A stretch of 64,000 nt of DNA from Acetobacter lovaniensis (GTDB lineage Bacteria > Pseudomonadota > Alphaproteobacteria > Acetobacterales > Acetobacteraceae), in contig NZ_JACHIE010000011.1 in assembly GCF_014207635.1 (NCBI RefSeq), positions 22,106 to 86,105 of the forward strand, in the 5' to 3' direction. Below the pieces are notes generated by a model. It did no database searches, was not told the DNA's origin, and worked only from the letters and a program-made list of their open reading frames with translations. Position numbers and translations under genes: made by a program. Position 1 is the first letter of the stretch; the number at the start of each line of letters is the position of its first letter. Below are positions 46,759 to 55,231 of this stretch, one piece after another.

Positions 46759-49187
46759 GGCACCTCCCCTTCCCGCAGAAGATCAGCCGCCCACATGACA
46801 TCACGCGCCTCGAACCAGGCGGGCAGGAACCCAACCCGCCCGTGCTCCGCCAGCACCCGATCGATCAGCCTGTGGTCGTCCTTGCCGGAGGCCGCGCACA
46901 GCGCCAGGGCGACAGGGCCGAGCCCCAGTTCGAACAGCCGGTTCCCCCGCTGGGTCTGGCAGTAATATTCCCGCTTGGATGCCGCGCGGGCGATGATGGC
47001 GATCTGCCGGTCATTCAGCCCGAAGTCGCGATAGATGGCCGCGATCTGTGGCTCGATCGCCCGTTCGTTGGGCAGGAAGATCCGGGTCGGGCAGCTTTCC
47101 ACCACGGCAGGCGCAATGCGGGAATTGGCGATATCGGACAGCGACTGGGTGGCGAAAATCACCGATGCGTTCTTCTTGCGCAGCGTCTTTAGCCACTCTC
47201 GGAGCTGGCCGGCAAAGTCCCCGTCATCCAGCACCAGCCAGCCTTCGTCGATGACCAGCAGCGTCGGCCTCCCGTCCAGTCGCCCTTCGATGCGGTGGAA
47301 CAGGTACGACAGAACGAATGATGCCGCGCTGGAGCCGATCAGCCCTTCGGTCTCGAACACCACGACATCGGCGTCACCCAGACGTTCGGCGTCTGCATCG
47401 AGCAGGCGGCCATAAGGACCACCGAGGCAGTATGGGGCCAGAGCCTGCTTCAAAGCGTTGGATTGAAGCAGTGCTACCAGCCCGGACAATGTACGTTCCG
47501 GCACAGGCGACGATGCCAGGGAATTCAGCGCCGACCAGAGGTGAGACTTCACCTCGGGGGTCAGCGTTACCCCTTCACCGACAAGGATCTGCCCCAGCCA
47601 TTCACTGGCCCATTTGCGCTCGTCGGGATCGTCAATCTGTGCCAGCGGCTGAAGGGAAACGGCGGAATGCCCATCGCCCTCGTCCGTCAGCCCGCCTCCA
47701 AGATCGTGCCAGTCCCCGTCCATCGCCATCGTCGCCGCACGCATGGACCCGCCGAAATCGAAGGCAAAAATCTGCGATCCCGCATAACGCCGGAACTGGA
47801 GCGCCATCAGCGCTAGCAGGACAGATTTGCCAGCTCCTGTCGGTCCTGCGATCAGCGTGTGGCCGACATCGCCGACATGGAGCGAGAAACGAAACGGTGT
47901 AGCGCCCGCCGTCCTGCCGTAGAAAAGAGGCGGGGCGTTGAAGTGGGTGTCGCGCTCCGGTCCAGCCCACACCGCTGACAGCGGAATCATATGCGCCAGG
48001 TTCAACGTCGAGACGGGTGGCTGGCGCACATTGGCATAGATATGGCCGGGAAGAGAGCCGAGCCATGCCTCCACGGCGTTGAGGCTTTCCGCCATGCAAG
48101 TGAAGTCGCGGCCCTGGATGATCTTTTCGACCAAACGGAGTTTTTCTGTAGCGATGGAAGCGGAACCATCCCAGACCGTTACCGTGGCGGTGATGTAGGC
48201 CTGCCCGACGTCATCAGCACCGAGGGACTGCAAGGCAAGGTCCGCATCCGCCGCCTTGTTGGCGGCGTCGTTATCCACCAGAACCGACGCCTCGTTGGTC
48301 ATCACCTCCCGAACAATCGCCGTAATGCTCTTGCGCTTTGCGAACCACTGGCGACGGATTTTTATCAGCACTTTCGTCGCATCCGTCTTGTCCAGCAGGA
48401 TCGCGCGGGTGGACCAGCGATAGGGCATCGCCAGCCGGTTCAGGTCATCCAGGATTCCGGGAAAGGTCCGCGACGGGAAACCGGTGATCGTCAGCGTTTT
48501 CAGGAAGGCATCGCCGAGTTTTGGCTCCAACCCGCCCGAAAGCGGCTGATCGACCAGCAGCGCGTCAAGATGCATAGGGATTTCCGGCACCCGGACACGC
48601 TGGTTCCGCGTCGAAATGGTCGAATGTAAATAGGTCAGCGTCTCACCGTCATTGAGCCAGGTGGCCTCGGGCATGAAACCGTCCAGCAACGCCAGCATCC
48701 GGTCGGAGCGATCCACGAACGCATGGAGCATGCCGTGTGGGTCCGGCCCTTCGCGCTCCCTGCCCTCGAACAGGAACCGGGCAGCGCGATCAGATGATTC
48801 CGCCGGTGGCAGCCAGACAAGGGTCAGAAAATACCGGCTCACGAAATGTGCGCCCTCATCCTCGAACTGCTCACGCCGTTCCAGATCGACCATGTGCGAG
48901 GCGGCATCCGGAAAATCGCTCTCGGGATAGAGTGTGGCCGGGACGCGCTGCGCCTCGACGAACACCGCCCATCCGGAGCCCAGACGGCGGAGATTACTGT
49001 TGAGCCGTGCGGTGACACCGACCAGTTCGGCGGGCGTGGCGCTGTCCATATCGGGGCCACGGATGCGCGCCGTGCGCTGGAAACTGCCGTCCTTGTTCAG
49101 GACCACACCCTTTTCGACCAGCGCGGCCCAGGGCAGGAAATCAGATAGAAGGGCACTGCGATTACGGTACTCGCCAAGGGACATCAT
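46755..49187 (-). CDS. trbE: Conjugal transfer ATPase TrbE (VirB4-like)
   Basis: TrbE is the VirB4-type ATPase that powers pilus biogenesis. The 810-residue protein has Walker A GPTGAGKS at 448-455 and Walker B LLVIDEGWLVLD in the C-terminal half. The N-terminal CagE/TrbE domain carries the usual family order. It overlaps trbJ by 4 nt and lies 12 nt after trbD. The start could be the first or second Met. Confidence 0.97.
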   Translation of the reverse strand: MMSLGEYRNRSALLSDFLPWAALVEKGVVLNKDGSFQRTARIRGPDMDSATPAELVGVTARLNSNLRRLGSGWAVFVEAQRVPATLYPESDFPDAASHMVDLERREQFEDEGAHFVSRYFLTLVWLPPAESSDRAARFLFEGREREGPDPHGMLHAFVDRSDRMLALLDGFMPEATWLNDGETLTYLHSTISTRNQRVRVPEIPMHLDALLVDQPLSGGLEPKLGDAFLKTLTITGFPSRTFPGILDDLNRLAMPYRWSTRAILLDKTDATKVLIKIRRQWFAKRKSITAIVREVMTNEASVLVDNDAANKAADADLALQSLGADDVGQAYITATVTVWDGSASIATEKLRLVEKIIQGRDFTCMAESLNAVEAWLGSLPGHIYANVRQPPVSTLNLAHMIPLSAVWAGPERDTHFNAPPLFYGRTAGATPFRFSLHVGDVGHTLIAGPTGAGKSVLLALMALQFRRYAGSQIFAFDFGGSMRAATMAMDGDWHDLGGGLTDEGDGHSAVSLQPLAQIDDPDERKWASEWLGQILVGEGVTLTPEVKSHLWSALNSLASSPVPERTLSGLVALLQSNALKQALAPYCLGGPYGRLLDADAERLGDADVVVFETEGLIGSSAASFVLSYLFHRIEGRLDGRPTLLVIDEGWLVLDDGDFAGQLREWLKTLRKKNASVIFATQSLSDIANSRIAPAVVESCPTRIFLPNERAIEPQIAAIYRDFGLNDRQIAIIARAASKREYYCQTQRGNRLFELGLGPVALALCAASGKDDHRLIDRVLAEHGRVGFLPAWFEARDVMWAADLLREGEVP

Positions 49188-49199
49188 GGCCGATCTCCC

Positions 49200-49475
49200 C
49201 TATGCCCGCAGCCAGGCGGGATAGCGGAGATGCCGCCGCCCGACCTCGGTGAACAGCGGATCGCGTTTCGCGCCCCAGAGCGCCAGCCCGTGGCCGACGA
49301 TCCAGAAGGCGGCCCCGATCAGCCAGAGACGCAGGCCGAGTGTTATGGCCGCCGCCAGCGTGCCATTGGCGATGGCCACGGCACGGGGAGCGCCACCCAA
49401 CAGGATCGGGTCGGTCAGGGAGCGATGCACCGGGACATGAAAGCCCGGCACCGCGTCATCGTCGTATCCCGCCAT
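49200..49475 (-). CDS. trbD: Conjugal transfer protein TrbD (VirB3-like)
   Basis: This 91-residue protein starts at the ATG at 49475 (MAGYDDDAVPGFHVPVHRSL). The VirB3/TrbD pattern of an N-terminal PVHRSLTDPILLGGAPR segment is followed by two close transmembrane helices (about 33-67). It shares one base with the trbC stop (TGATG). Confidence 0.92.
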   Translation of the reverse strand: MAGYDDDAVPGFHVPVHRSLTDPILLGGAPRAVAIANGTLAAAITLGLRLWLIGAAFWIVGHGLALWGAKRDPLFTEVGRRHLRYPAWLRA

Positions 49476-49807
49476 CAGATCAGCGCCCCGCCCGAGAAGG
49501 AGAAGAACGACAGGAAGAAGCTGGACGCCGCAAAAGCGATCGACAGGCCGAAGACGATCTGGATCAGGCGGCGGAACCCACCCGATGTTTCCCCGAACGC
49601 CAGGGTCAGACCCGTGACCGTGATGATGATCACCGAGATAATCTTGGCGACCGGTCCCTGCACGGATTGCAGGATCTCGTTCAGGGGCGTTTCCCACGGC
49701 ATGTCCGACCCGGACGCCAGGGCCGAGGAACACCATGCGACCGAAAGCAGCAACATGGCGGAAATGGCGGGCGCGTGCCGACGCACGCGGATTATGGCAT
49801 GGGTCAT
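49475..49807 (-). CDS. trbC: Conjugal pilin TrbC (VirB2-like)
   Basis: TrbC is the pilin precursor. The 110-residue protein starts at 49807 ([13 protein letters not shown]). It has a long signal sequence ending near ALASGSDMPWE and two hydrophobic helices in the mature part (VAKIISVIIITVTGLTLAFG, IVFGLSIAFAASSFFLSFF). The ATG overlaps the trbB stop by 4 nt. Confidence 0.92.
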   Translation of the reverse strand: MTHAIIRVRRHAPAISAMLLLSVAWCSSALASGSDMPWETPLNEILQSVQGPVAKIISVIIITVTGLTLAFGETSGGFRRLIQIVFGLSIAFAASSFFLSFFSFSGGALI

Positions 49808-50781
49808 TGGGAATCTCCCGAATTCTGGAAGGGATGAATGCGATAGGCGCCGGTGGCGGGATCGAGCCCGTCCACGGTGGCGAGTTCGGAGAGCCGGCGG
49901 GCATTGCCTCGCCCGGACAGGACAGCGATCACGTCGATGGTGTCCGCGATCATGGCGCGTGGCACCGTTACCACCGCTTCCTGGATCAGTTGTTCGAGAC
50001 GGTAGAGAGCGGCGAGCACTGATCCCGCATGCAGCGTACCGATGCCGCCCGGATGGCCGGTGCCCCATGCCTTGACCAGATCAAGGGCTTCGGCACCACG
50101 CACCTCACCGATGGGAATACGGTCGGGACGCAGGCGCAGACCGGACCGGACGAGATCCGACAGCGTGATGACCCCTTCGCGGGTCCGCAGGGCAATGAGA
50201 TTGGGCGCCATGCATTGCAACTCGCGCGTGTCCTCGATCAGGACGACGCGATCGCCGGTTTTCGCGACCTCGGCCAGCAGGGCGTTGACCAGCGTGGTCT
50301 TGCCCGTGGATGTGCCGCCTGCGACCAGGATGTTCTTCCGTTCCGAAACAGCGCGGCGCAGAGACACCGCCAGCCCTTCTGTCATGATCCCGGCGGCGAC
50401 ATAGTCATCGAGGGTGAACACCGCGACGGCGGGCTTGCGGATCGCGAAACTGGGGGCCGTCACCACGGGCGGCAGCAATCCCTCGAACCGTTCGCCGGTT
50501 GGCAACTCGGCCGAGACACGGGGCGCACCCTCATGCACCTCAGCCCCGACGTGGTGTGCAACCAGACGCACGATGCGCTCGGCGTCGGCAGGTGTGATGG
50601 TTTCGCCCGTGTTGGCCATGCCCTCTGACAGCCGATCGATCCACAGCCGCCCATCGGGATTAAGCATGACCTCGACCACAGAGGGATCGGCAAGGTGCCG
50701 GGCAATCGCCGGCCCCATCGCTGTGCGCAGCATGGACACGCCGCGCACTCTGGCCCCTTCATGGATGACGGAAACCGACAT
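49804..50781 (-). CDS. trbB: Conjugal transfer ATPase TrbB (VirB11-like)
   Basis: TrbB is the hexameric traffic ATPase of the mating channel. The ATG at 50781 has GGGGGAAGG just upstream and was chosen over an in-frame start 24 nt earlier. The 325-residue protein has Walker A GGTSTGKT at 155-162, and the Asp box ([12 protein letters not shown]) and His box ([13 protein letters not shown]) follow. It heads the trb operon after a 146-bp gap that contains a conserved 22-bp box. Confidence 0.97.
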   Translation of the reverse strand: MSVSVIHEGARVRGVSMLRTAMGPAIARHLADPSVVEVMLNPDGRLWIDRLSEGMANTGETITPADAERIVRLVAHHVGAEVHEGAPRVSAELPTGERFEGLLPPVVTAPSFAIRKPAVAVFTLDDYVAAGIMTEGLAVSLRRAVSERKNILVAGGTSTGKTTLVNALLAEVAKTGDRVVLIEDTRELQCMAPNLIALRTREGVITLSDLVRSGLRLRPDRIPIGEVRGAEALDLVKAWGTGHPGGIGTLHAGSVLAALYRLEQLIQEAVVTVPRAMIADTIDVIAVLSGRGNARRLSELATVDGLDPATGAYRIHPFQNSGDSQ

Positions 50782-50903
50782 GACCTTCCCCCGTATGGGC
50801 CGCACGCGACGGACGAACAGCGACGGGGATCATTAAGAAAGGCTGGAAACAGCGCGTTTCAACAAGAATTCAGAGGTCGTAGAACGGCGGCGAAACACAG
50901 GGC

Positions 50904-50925
50904 AAAAATACTTGCGGGGTGCGGA
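50904..50925 (-). promoter_or_regulatory. Conserved box upstream of trbB
   Basis: The 22-bp sequence AAAAATACTTGCGGGGTGCG-GA matches a second copy at 53466-53487 at 20 of 22 positions. It lies about 120 bp upstream of the trbB start, just after the copG-like stop. The matching placement before two transfer units suggests a shared operator or promoter element. Confidence 0.55.
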
Positions 50926-50927
50926 TT

Positions 50928-51374
50928 TTACGCCTCCGGTTCATCCCGTGCGCCGGGGTCCAAAACATCCTCCGGGATTTCCTGCTGGAGTCTTGGCCCC
51001 TGGGCCAGCCTACGGCCGAGGGCGGCGACAAAATTATCGTAGCGCACCCCGGCCTGCGCGCGCGCCGCCTTCGCGGCCGGTTCGGGCAGCGGCGGGGTCG
51101 TGGTCAGCCAGAAACGGATGAACAGCGCTAGTGTCTCCACCGTGATGCCGATATCGCGCTCCAGCCGCGCGAGACGTCGGTCCTGCCGGTCGAGGCGCTT
51201 CGATGTAGCAGCCTCGCGGCGCTCTTCCCCGTCGGGCGAGAGGAAGGAAGCAACGGCGGCCTCGACGATCAGCGACATCGGCTGCGCGCGTCGCGCGGCA
51301 TAGGCAGATAGGGTCTTCATCACATCGGGATCGAGATAGACGGAGATCTGGGCCTTCTTTTTCGGTATCGCCAT
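50928..51374 (-). CDS. CopG-type ribbon-helix-helix protein of the tra region
   Basis: This 148-residue protein starts at the ATG at 51374, with GAGG 5 nt upstream. The N-terminal KKKAQISVYLDPDVMKTLSAYAARR is a ribbon-helix-helix DNA-binding domain. A charged coiled-coil region follows (DRQDRRLARLERDIG) and a C-terminal membrane-like LFIRFWLTT stretch. It is regularly placed between traG and trbB in these elements. It may bind the conserved boxes upstream of traG and trbB. It starts 7 nt after the traG stop. Confidence 0.88.
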   Translation of the reverse strand: MAIPKKKAQISVYLDPDVMKTLSAYAARRAQPMSLIVEAAVASFLSPDGEERREAATSKRLDRQDRRLARLERDIGITVETLALFIRFWLTTTPPLPEPAAKAARAQAGVRYDNFVAALGRRLAQGPRLQQEIPEDVLDPGARDEPEA

Positions 51375-51381
51375 GTCTGCC

Positions 51382-53373
51382 TCACAGTCCAAGCTCATCG
51401 CCACGGTCGAGCGACGCCTGCCGGGCGATGCCGCGCCTGAGATCGTTCATCCGGTTGTTGCGGGGCGCGATGTCGTCGAACTCATCGACCGGATCGGGCG
51501 TGAACTCGTTCTCCATCGGCTCCTTTTTCTCGACAGTGCCTTCGTCCAGTTCGGGCTGATGGCGTCGGGCGGACTGCTTCGGGTCTTCTTCCTCATCGTC
51601 CCCTGTCCGCGTTTCGGCCGCCGCATCGGGTGCCGGCGGCCTGGGCGGCAGGGGACGGCTACTCCAGTCGTCCGGGCACCCATCCTTCGGGGGCGTAGGC
51701 TTTGGCGGCGGCAGAATGCGTTCCTGGAAGCGCGCATCCTCGAAGTAACGGGCCTTCTTCGCACGGATCGGATAGAGGCCGGAGGCCATGACGATCTCAT
51801 CCGCTGGCGGGAGCTGCATGACTTCTCCCGCCGTCAGCAGCGGGCGTGCCGTCTCCGAGCGCGAAACCATCAGATGGCCCAGCCAGGGCGAAAGACGGTG
51901 GCCCGCGTAGTTCTTCATCGCCTTCATCTCGGTGGCGGTCCCGAGCGCGTCGGAGACACGTTTTGCCGTCCGTTCGTCGTTGGTGGCGAAGCTCACCCGG
52001 ACATGACAGCTGTCGAGGATCGAATTGTTCGGCCCGTAGGCCCGCTCGATCTGGTTGAGGGACTGGGCGATCAGGAAGCTCTTGATCCGGTAGCCCGCCA
52101 TGAAGGCCAGCGCCGATTCAAAGAAATCCAGCCGCCCGAGGGCCGGGAATTCGTCGAGCATCAGCAGCACACGTCGCCGCCGCGCCGCGGCATCAAGGTC
52201 TTCCGTCAGGCGCCGGCCGATCTGGTTCAGCACCAGACGGATCAGTGGCTTGGTGCGGCTGATGTCCGACGGCGGCACGGTCAGGTAGAGCGTCACCGGG
52301 CGATCGGCGCCGACAATGTCGGCGATGCGCCATTCGCAGCGCCGCGTCACTTCCGCGACCACTGGATCGCGATAGAGGCCGAGGAAGGACATGGCGGTGG
52401 ACAGCACACCCGAGCGCTCGTTGGGGGATTTGTTCAGCAACTCGCGCGCGGCCGAGGCCACGACGGGATGCGGACCGGCGTCACCGAGATGCTTCGTCCG
52501 CATCATCGCTGACAGCGTGGTGGCGATGGGGCGCTTCGGGTCCGACAGGAAATTGGCGACACCGGCCAGGGTCTTGTCGGGCTCGGCGTAGAGGACGTGC
52601 AGGATGGCGCCGACCAGCAGGGAGTGCGAAGTCTTCTCCCAATGGTTGCGCTTCTCCAGGCTGCCCTCCGGGTCGACGAGGATATCGGCGACGTTCTGGG
52701 CATCACGGACTTCCCACTCCCCACGCCGGATCTCCAGCAACGGGTTGTAGGCCGCGGAGGCTGCATTGGTTGGATCGAACAGCACGACGTGGCCGAAACG
52801 GGCGCGGAATCCCGCCGTCAGTTCCCAGTTCTCACCCTTGATGTCGTGGACGATGGCCGAACCGGGCCAGGTCAGGAGCGTGGGGATGACCATGCCGACA
52901 CCCTTGCCGCTGCGCGTTGGTGCAAAGGTCAGGACGTGCTCTGGCCCGTCATGCCGCAGGTACTCTCGACGATAGCGGCCTAGTACCACGCCGTCGGGGT
53001 CAAGCAAACCGGCCTGGGCGATCTCCTTGGCGTCAGCCCAACGGGCCGAGCCATATGTCTCGATCCGCTTCGCCTCGCGCGCCCGCCAGACCGAGAGGCC
53101 GATCGCAGTAAGCGCAGCCAGGATGCCGCCCGACGCGGCGATATAGGCACCCCGTGCGAAGACCTCCGGCGCATAGGCGTCATACGCATACCACCACCAG
53201 AAGAACGCGGGCGGCAAGTAGAATGGAAACCGCAGGATTATGAACCAGGGTCGCCCGAGTTCGGCCTGGAAGGCCAGCTTCCAAGCGATCCATTCGGTCG
53301 CAGCCCACATGGTCAGCAGGATGATCGCCAAGACGACGATGATCTGCCCCCAAAGAATCTTGGTGCCCGACAT
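51382..53373 (-). CDS. traG: Conjugal transfer coupling protein TraG (VirD4-like)
   Basis: TraG connects the relaxosome to the channel. The 663-residue protein has two N-terminal transmembrane helices (about 10-30 and 47-65, plus a third hydrophobic stretch near 75-97). The nucleotide-binding APTRSGKG is at 151-158 and Walker B is VLLMLDEFPALG near 388. The C-terminal tail is acidic. It is the first gene of the transfer series and is followed by the copG-like gene. Confidence 0.97.
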   Translation of the reverse strand: MSGTKILWGQIIVVLAIILLTMWAATEWIAWKLAFQAELGRPWFIILRFPFYLPPAFFWWWYAYDAYAPEVFARGAYIAASGGILAALTAIGLSVWRAREAKRIETYGSARWADAKEIAQAGLLDPDGVVLGRYRREYLRHDGPEHVLTFAPTRSGKGVGMVIPTLLTWPGSAIVHDIKGENWELTAGFRARFGHVVLFDPTNAASAAYNPLLEIRRGEWEVRDAQNVADILVDPEGSLEKRNHWEKTSHSLLVGAILHVLYAEPDKTLAGVANFLSDPKRPIATTLSAMMRTKHLGDAGPHPVVASAARELLNKSPNERSGVLSTAMSFLGLYRDPVVAEVTRRCEWRIADIVGADRPVTLYLTVPPSDISRTKPLIRLVLNQIGRRLTEDLDAAARRRRVLLMLDEFPALGRLDFFESALAFMAGYRIKSFLIAQSLNQIERAYGPNNSILDSCHVRVSFATNDERTAKRVSDALGTATEMKAMKNYAGHRLSPWLGHLMVSRSETARPLLTAGEVMQLPPADEIVMASGLYPIRAKKARYFEDARFQERILPPPKPTPPKDGCPDDWSSRPLPPRPPAPDAAAETRTGDDEEEDPKQSARRHQPELDEGTVEKKEPMENEFTPDPVDEFDDIAPRNNRMNDLRRGIARQASLDRGDELGL

Positions 53374-54085
53374 CGGGAGCCCTCCCTTTTAGAGGAGGAA
53401 GGAACGGCGGATTCCTGCGTTCAAGTGCTTTTAAGCGTTGTTCGCAGCCGGGCAAACCAGAGCGAAAAAATACTTGCGCTGTGCGGACAAGGTCCGCCCA
53501 GCCGATCCTGGGACACACCGGTAGCAGGCGATTCGGACATAGGGCTGAGCTTCAAAAGCACGGTGACGGCAATGACAATGAGGAATGGACGATCGGCAGC
53601 GCAGCCTGCCTTCGGATGGAAAATATGTGAAAAATCATAGTATTATTGCACAAAGAGACTTTTCATTTCTCTGGGAAAGAATAACAGAGTGCTGTGCCTT
53701 GTGAAGGCCGTGTTGGCCGGCGCCTGAAATGCTGCGACTTCATTAACCAATACTCTGTTGGTTTCCAAAATTCTTGTTGAATTGACGGATATACATCGCG
53801 AAGGTGCTGTGCGCACGTGTGCTTACGGAGGGTGACACGGGGATATCCCATGTGTTATTCTGAAATCGGCGTGTCGAAACGCTTTTTGCAACTGGGCGGC
53901 CTCCTATGTCGGGTGGCCTGCCGAATAGAACACCCGGACCTATGGTCCTGCGGTGAACAGCCTTGGCTGTTCTCAGCAGGGGAATAGGCAGGAGGTGGCT
54001 ACGCCCAGTGCAAAACACCTTTCGACCCGCCCGACGCCAGGCGGGTAACGGGGAGTCACGCCCTCAATTCGCTTCCGTCGTCGTC
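53374..54085. other. Intergenic region upstream of traG, no gene seen
   Basis: These 712 bp hold one copy of the conserved 22-bp box (53466-53487). Otherwise the region is AT-richer, with short frames lacking start signals. It separates the minus-strand transfer genes from the plus-strand small genes. An origin of transfer cannot be identified by eye here. Confidence 0.45.
53466..53487 (-). promoter_or_regulatory. Conserved box upstream of traG
   Basis: AAAAATACTTGCGCTGTGCG-GA lies about 93 bp upstream of the traG start. It matches the trbB copy at 20 of 22 positions, and the flanking GCAAACCAGAGCG and GCGAAACACAGGG stretches are also alike. This points to duplication of a promoter or operator. 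Confidence 0.55.
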
Positions 54086-54340
54086 ATGTCGTGCGAGGCG
54101 GAGAGCGGATTGGCGATAGAAAAAGATGACGAAATTTCCAATGCGTGTTGTGCGTCAGACATGGCAGACGCCTTGATCCGTTCCTTCGGATGGAGTGGAG
54201 CGTGGAACAAAGCTCATGCGCATGTGTTGCGATGTGTTGAGGCGGGTCATAGAGACAGCGCGCAATTCTGGATGAATGTACGAAATATCGTGGATCACCT
54301 CACGACGTTGGGGCCGCAGGACCGTGACTTAATTCACTGA
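54086..54340 (+). CDS. Small hypothetical protein beside the NepR-like gene
   Basis: This 84-residue product starts at the ATG at 54086 (MSCEAESGLAIEKDDEI). Upstream frame is open but has no better start. The central part (MADALIRSFGWSGAWNKAHAHVL, FWMNVRNIVDHL) looks like a short all-helical protein with a pattern seen in small alphaproteobacterial hypotheticals. No family was named with confidence. It is 23 nt before the NepR-like gene and may be translated with it. The ribosome-binding site is weak. Confidence 0.5.
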   Translation: MSCEAESGLAIEKDDEISNACCASDMADALIRSFGWSGAWNKAHAHVLRCVEAGHRDSAQFWMNVRNIVDHLTTLGPQDRDLIH

Positions 54341-54363
54341 ACGGTCATAGAAAGTATTCGGAG

Positions 54364-54564
54364 ATGGACATCGATTCTGAGGATCAGATAGTCAAATTCT
54401 GGATAAAACAGCATCTTCGCGCGCGGTTTGGCAGCATTATCAATGAGGCCGTTCCTGATGCACTTCTATGTCTTCTTCATGGATCGAACGCGTGTACAGA
54501 TTTTGAAATTACTGATGATCGGCCGGATCCTGACGGACCGACATCTACCGCACAGGAAGGTTAG
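54364..54564 (+). CDS. NepR-like anti-sigma factor homologue
   Basis: This 66-residue protein contains IKQHLRARFGSIINEAVPDA followed by LLCLLHG. It matches the core of NepR (helix 1 LxxxYxxVxxEPVPDxxLxLL), the anti-sigma factor of the general stress response (PhyR-NepR-EcfG) of Alphaproteobacteria. In the core of known NepR proteins this part binds the EcfG sigma factor and PhyR. No phyR or ecfG gene is in the window, so the protein may act on chromosomal partners. GGAG is directly next to the ATG, so translation may be weak. A chance match is possible given the short length. Confidence 0.6.
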   Translation: MDIDSEDQIVKFWIKQHLRARFGSIINEAVPDALLCLLHGSNACTDFEITDDRPDPDGPTSTAQEG

Positions 54565-54682
54565 TGTGGGATTCAAACGCCATGGTTGGCGACAACGGTG
54601 AAATGACATAGACAGAAGAGAACATCGGACATCATGCAGGTGAGGTCTTCGGCCTCTGTCTCTCCATGGGAAAGGACTGAAA

Positions 54683-55099
54683 ATGCGCATCAGCGGCATA
54701 TCTTCGATTATCGGCAATGCGACACAATCCTCATCAGGAGCCGCAACAGAAAAGACAGGAATTCTGCAATCTTCGTCCCTTGACTTCAGCAACATTTCCG
54801 CATCGAACCTGCAAGACGTGAATGCAGAACTTTATGATCAGGGGAAAATTACTCTCCGTCAAAGCGGTGAACTCTCACTACTGGACGGATGGGCACTCCA
54901 AGGCGTCAATGGCGGCCAGCTTCGCCAGTCATCCACCGGCAATCTCAATGCCTATTCCTTGCTTGATACAATGATCAACTATCAGGAAACGAACGGCATC
55001 GGCGATGTGAAAGATACGGTTGCGTCCCTCAAGGCATTGCGCAGCACTCTCGCAGAGTACGATACGAACAATCAGAATAAAACGACAGTCGTCGCGTGA
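54683..55099 (+). CDS. Hypothetical protein, unknown function
   Basis: This 138-residue protein has a good ribosome-binding site (GGAAAGGA upstream of ATG 54683). The N-terminus is Ser/Thr-rich without a signal peptide. The middle (LDFSNISASNLQDVNAELYDQG, ITLRQSGELSLLDGW) and a C-terminal helix (DTVASLKALRSTLAEYD) resemble small proteins found near flagellar genes in related bacteria. No family was identified. It lies downstream of the NepR-like gene on the same strand. Confidence 0.6.
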   Translation: MRISGISSIIGNATQSSSGAATEKTGILQSSSLDFSNISASNLQDVNAELYDQGKITLRQSGELSLLDGWALQGVNGGQLRQSSTGNLNAYSLLDTMINYQETNGIGDVKDTVASLKALRSTLAEYDTNNQNKTTVVA

Positions 55100-55231
55100 G
55101 ATTTCTTTATCCGCAGGGATATCGGATCGTGTGAAGTGCCTAAAGTTCGTGGTTGATAGCAAGTTCTATGCTGGCCGCTGCGCGCGGCAAACGGACGGTC
55201 GTAGTCGCGCCCCGGCCGCCGGAATATCCAT

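Noticed and set aside
53374..54085. Origin of transfer next to traG
   Set aside because: No nick-site consensus or clear oriT inverted repeat could be recognised; oriT more often lies near the relaxase.
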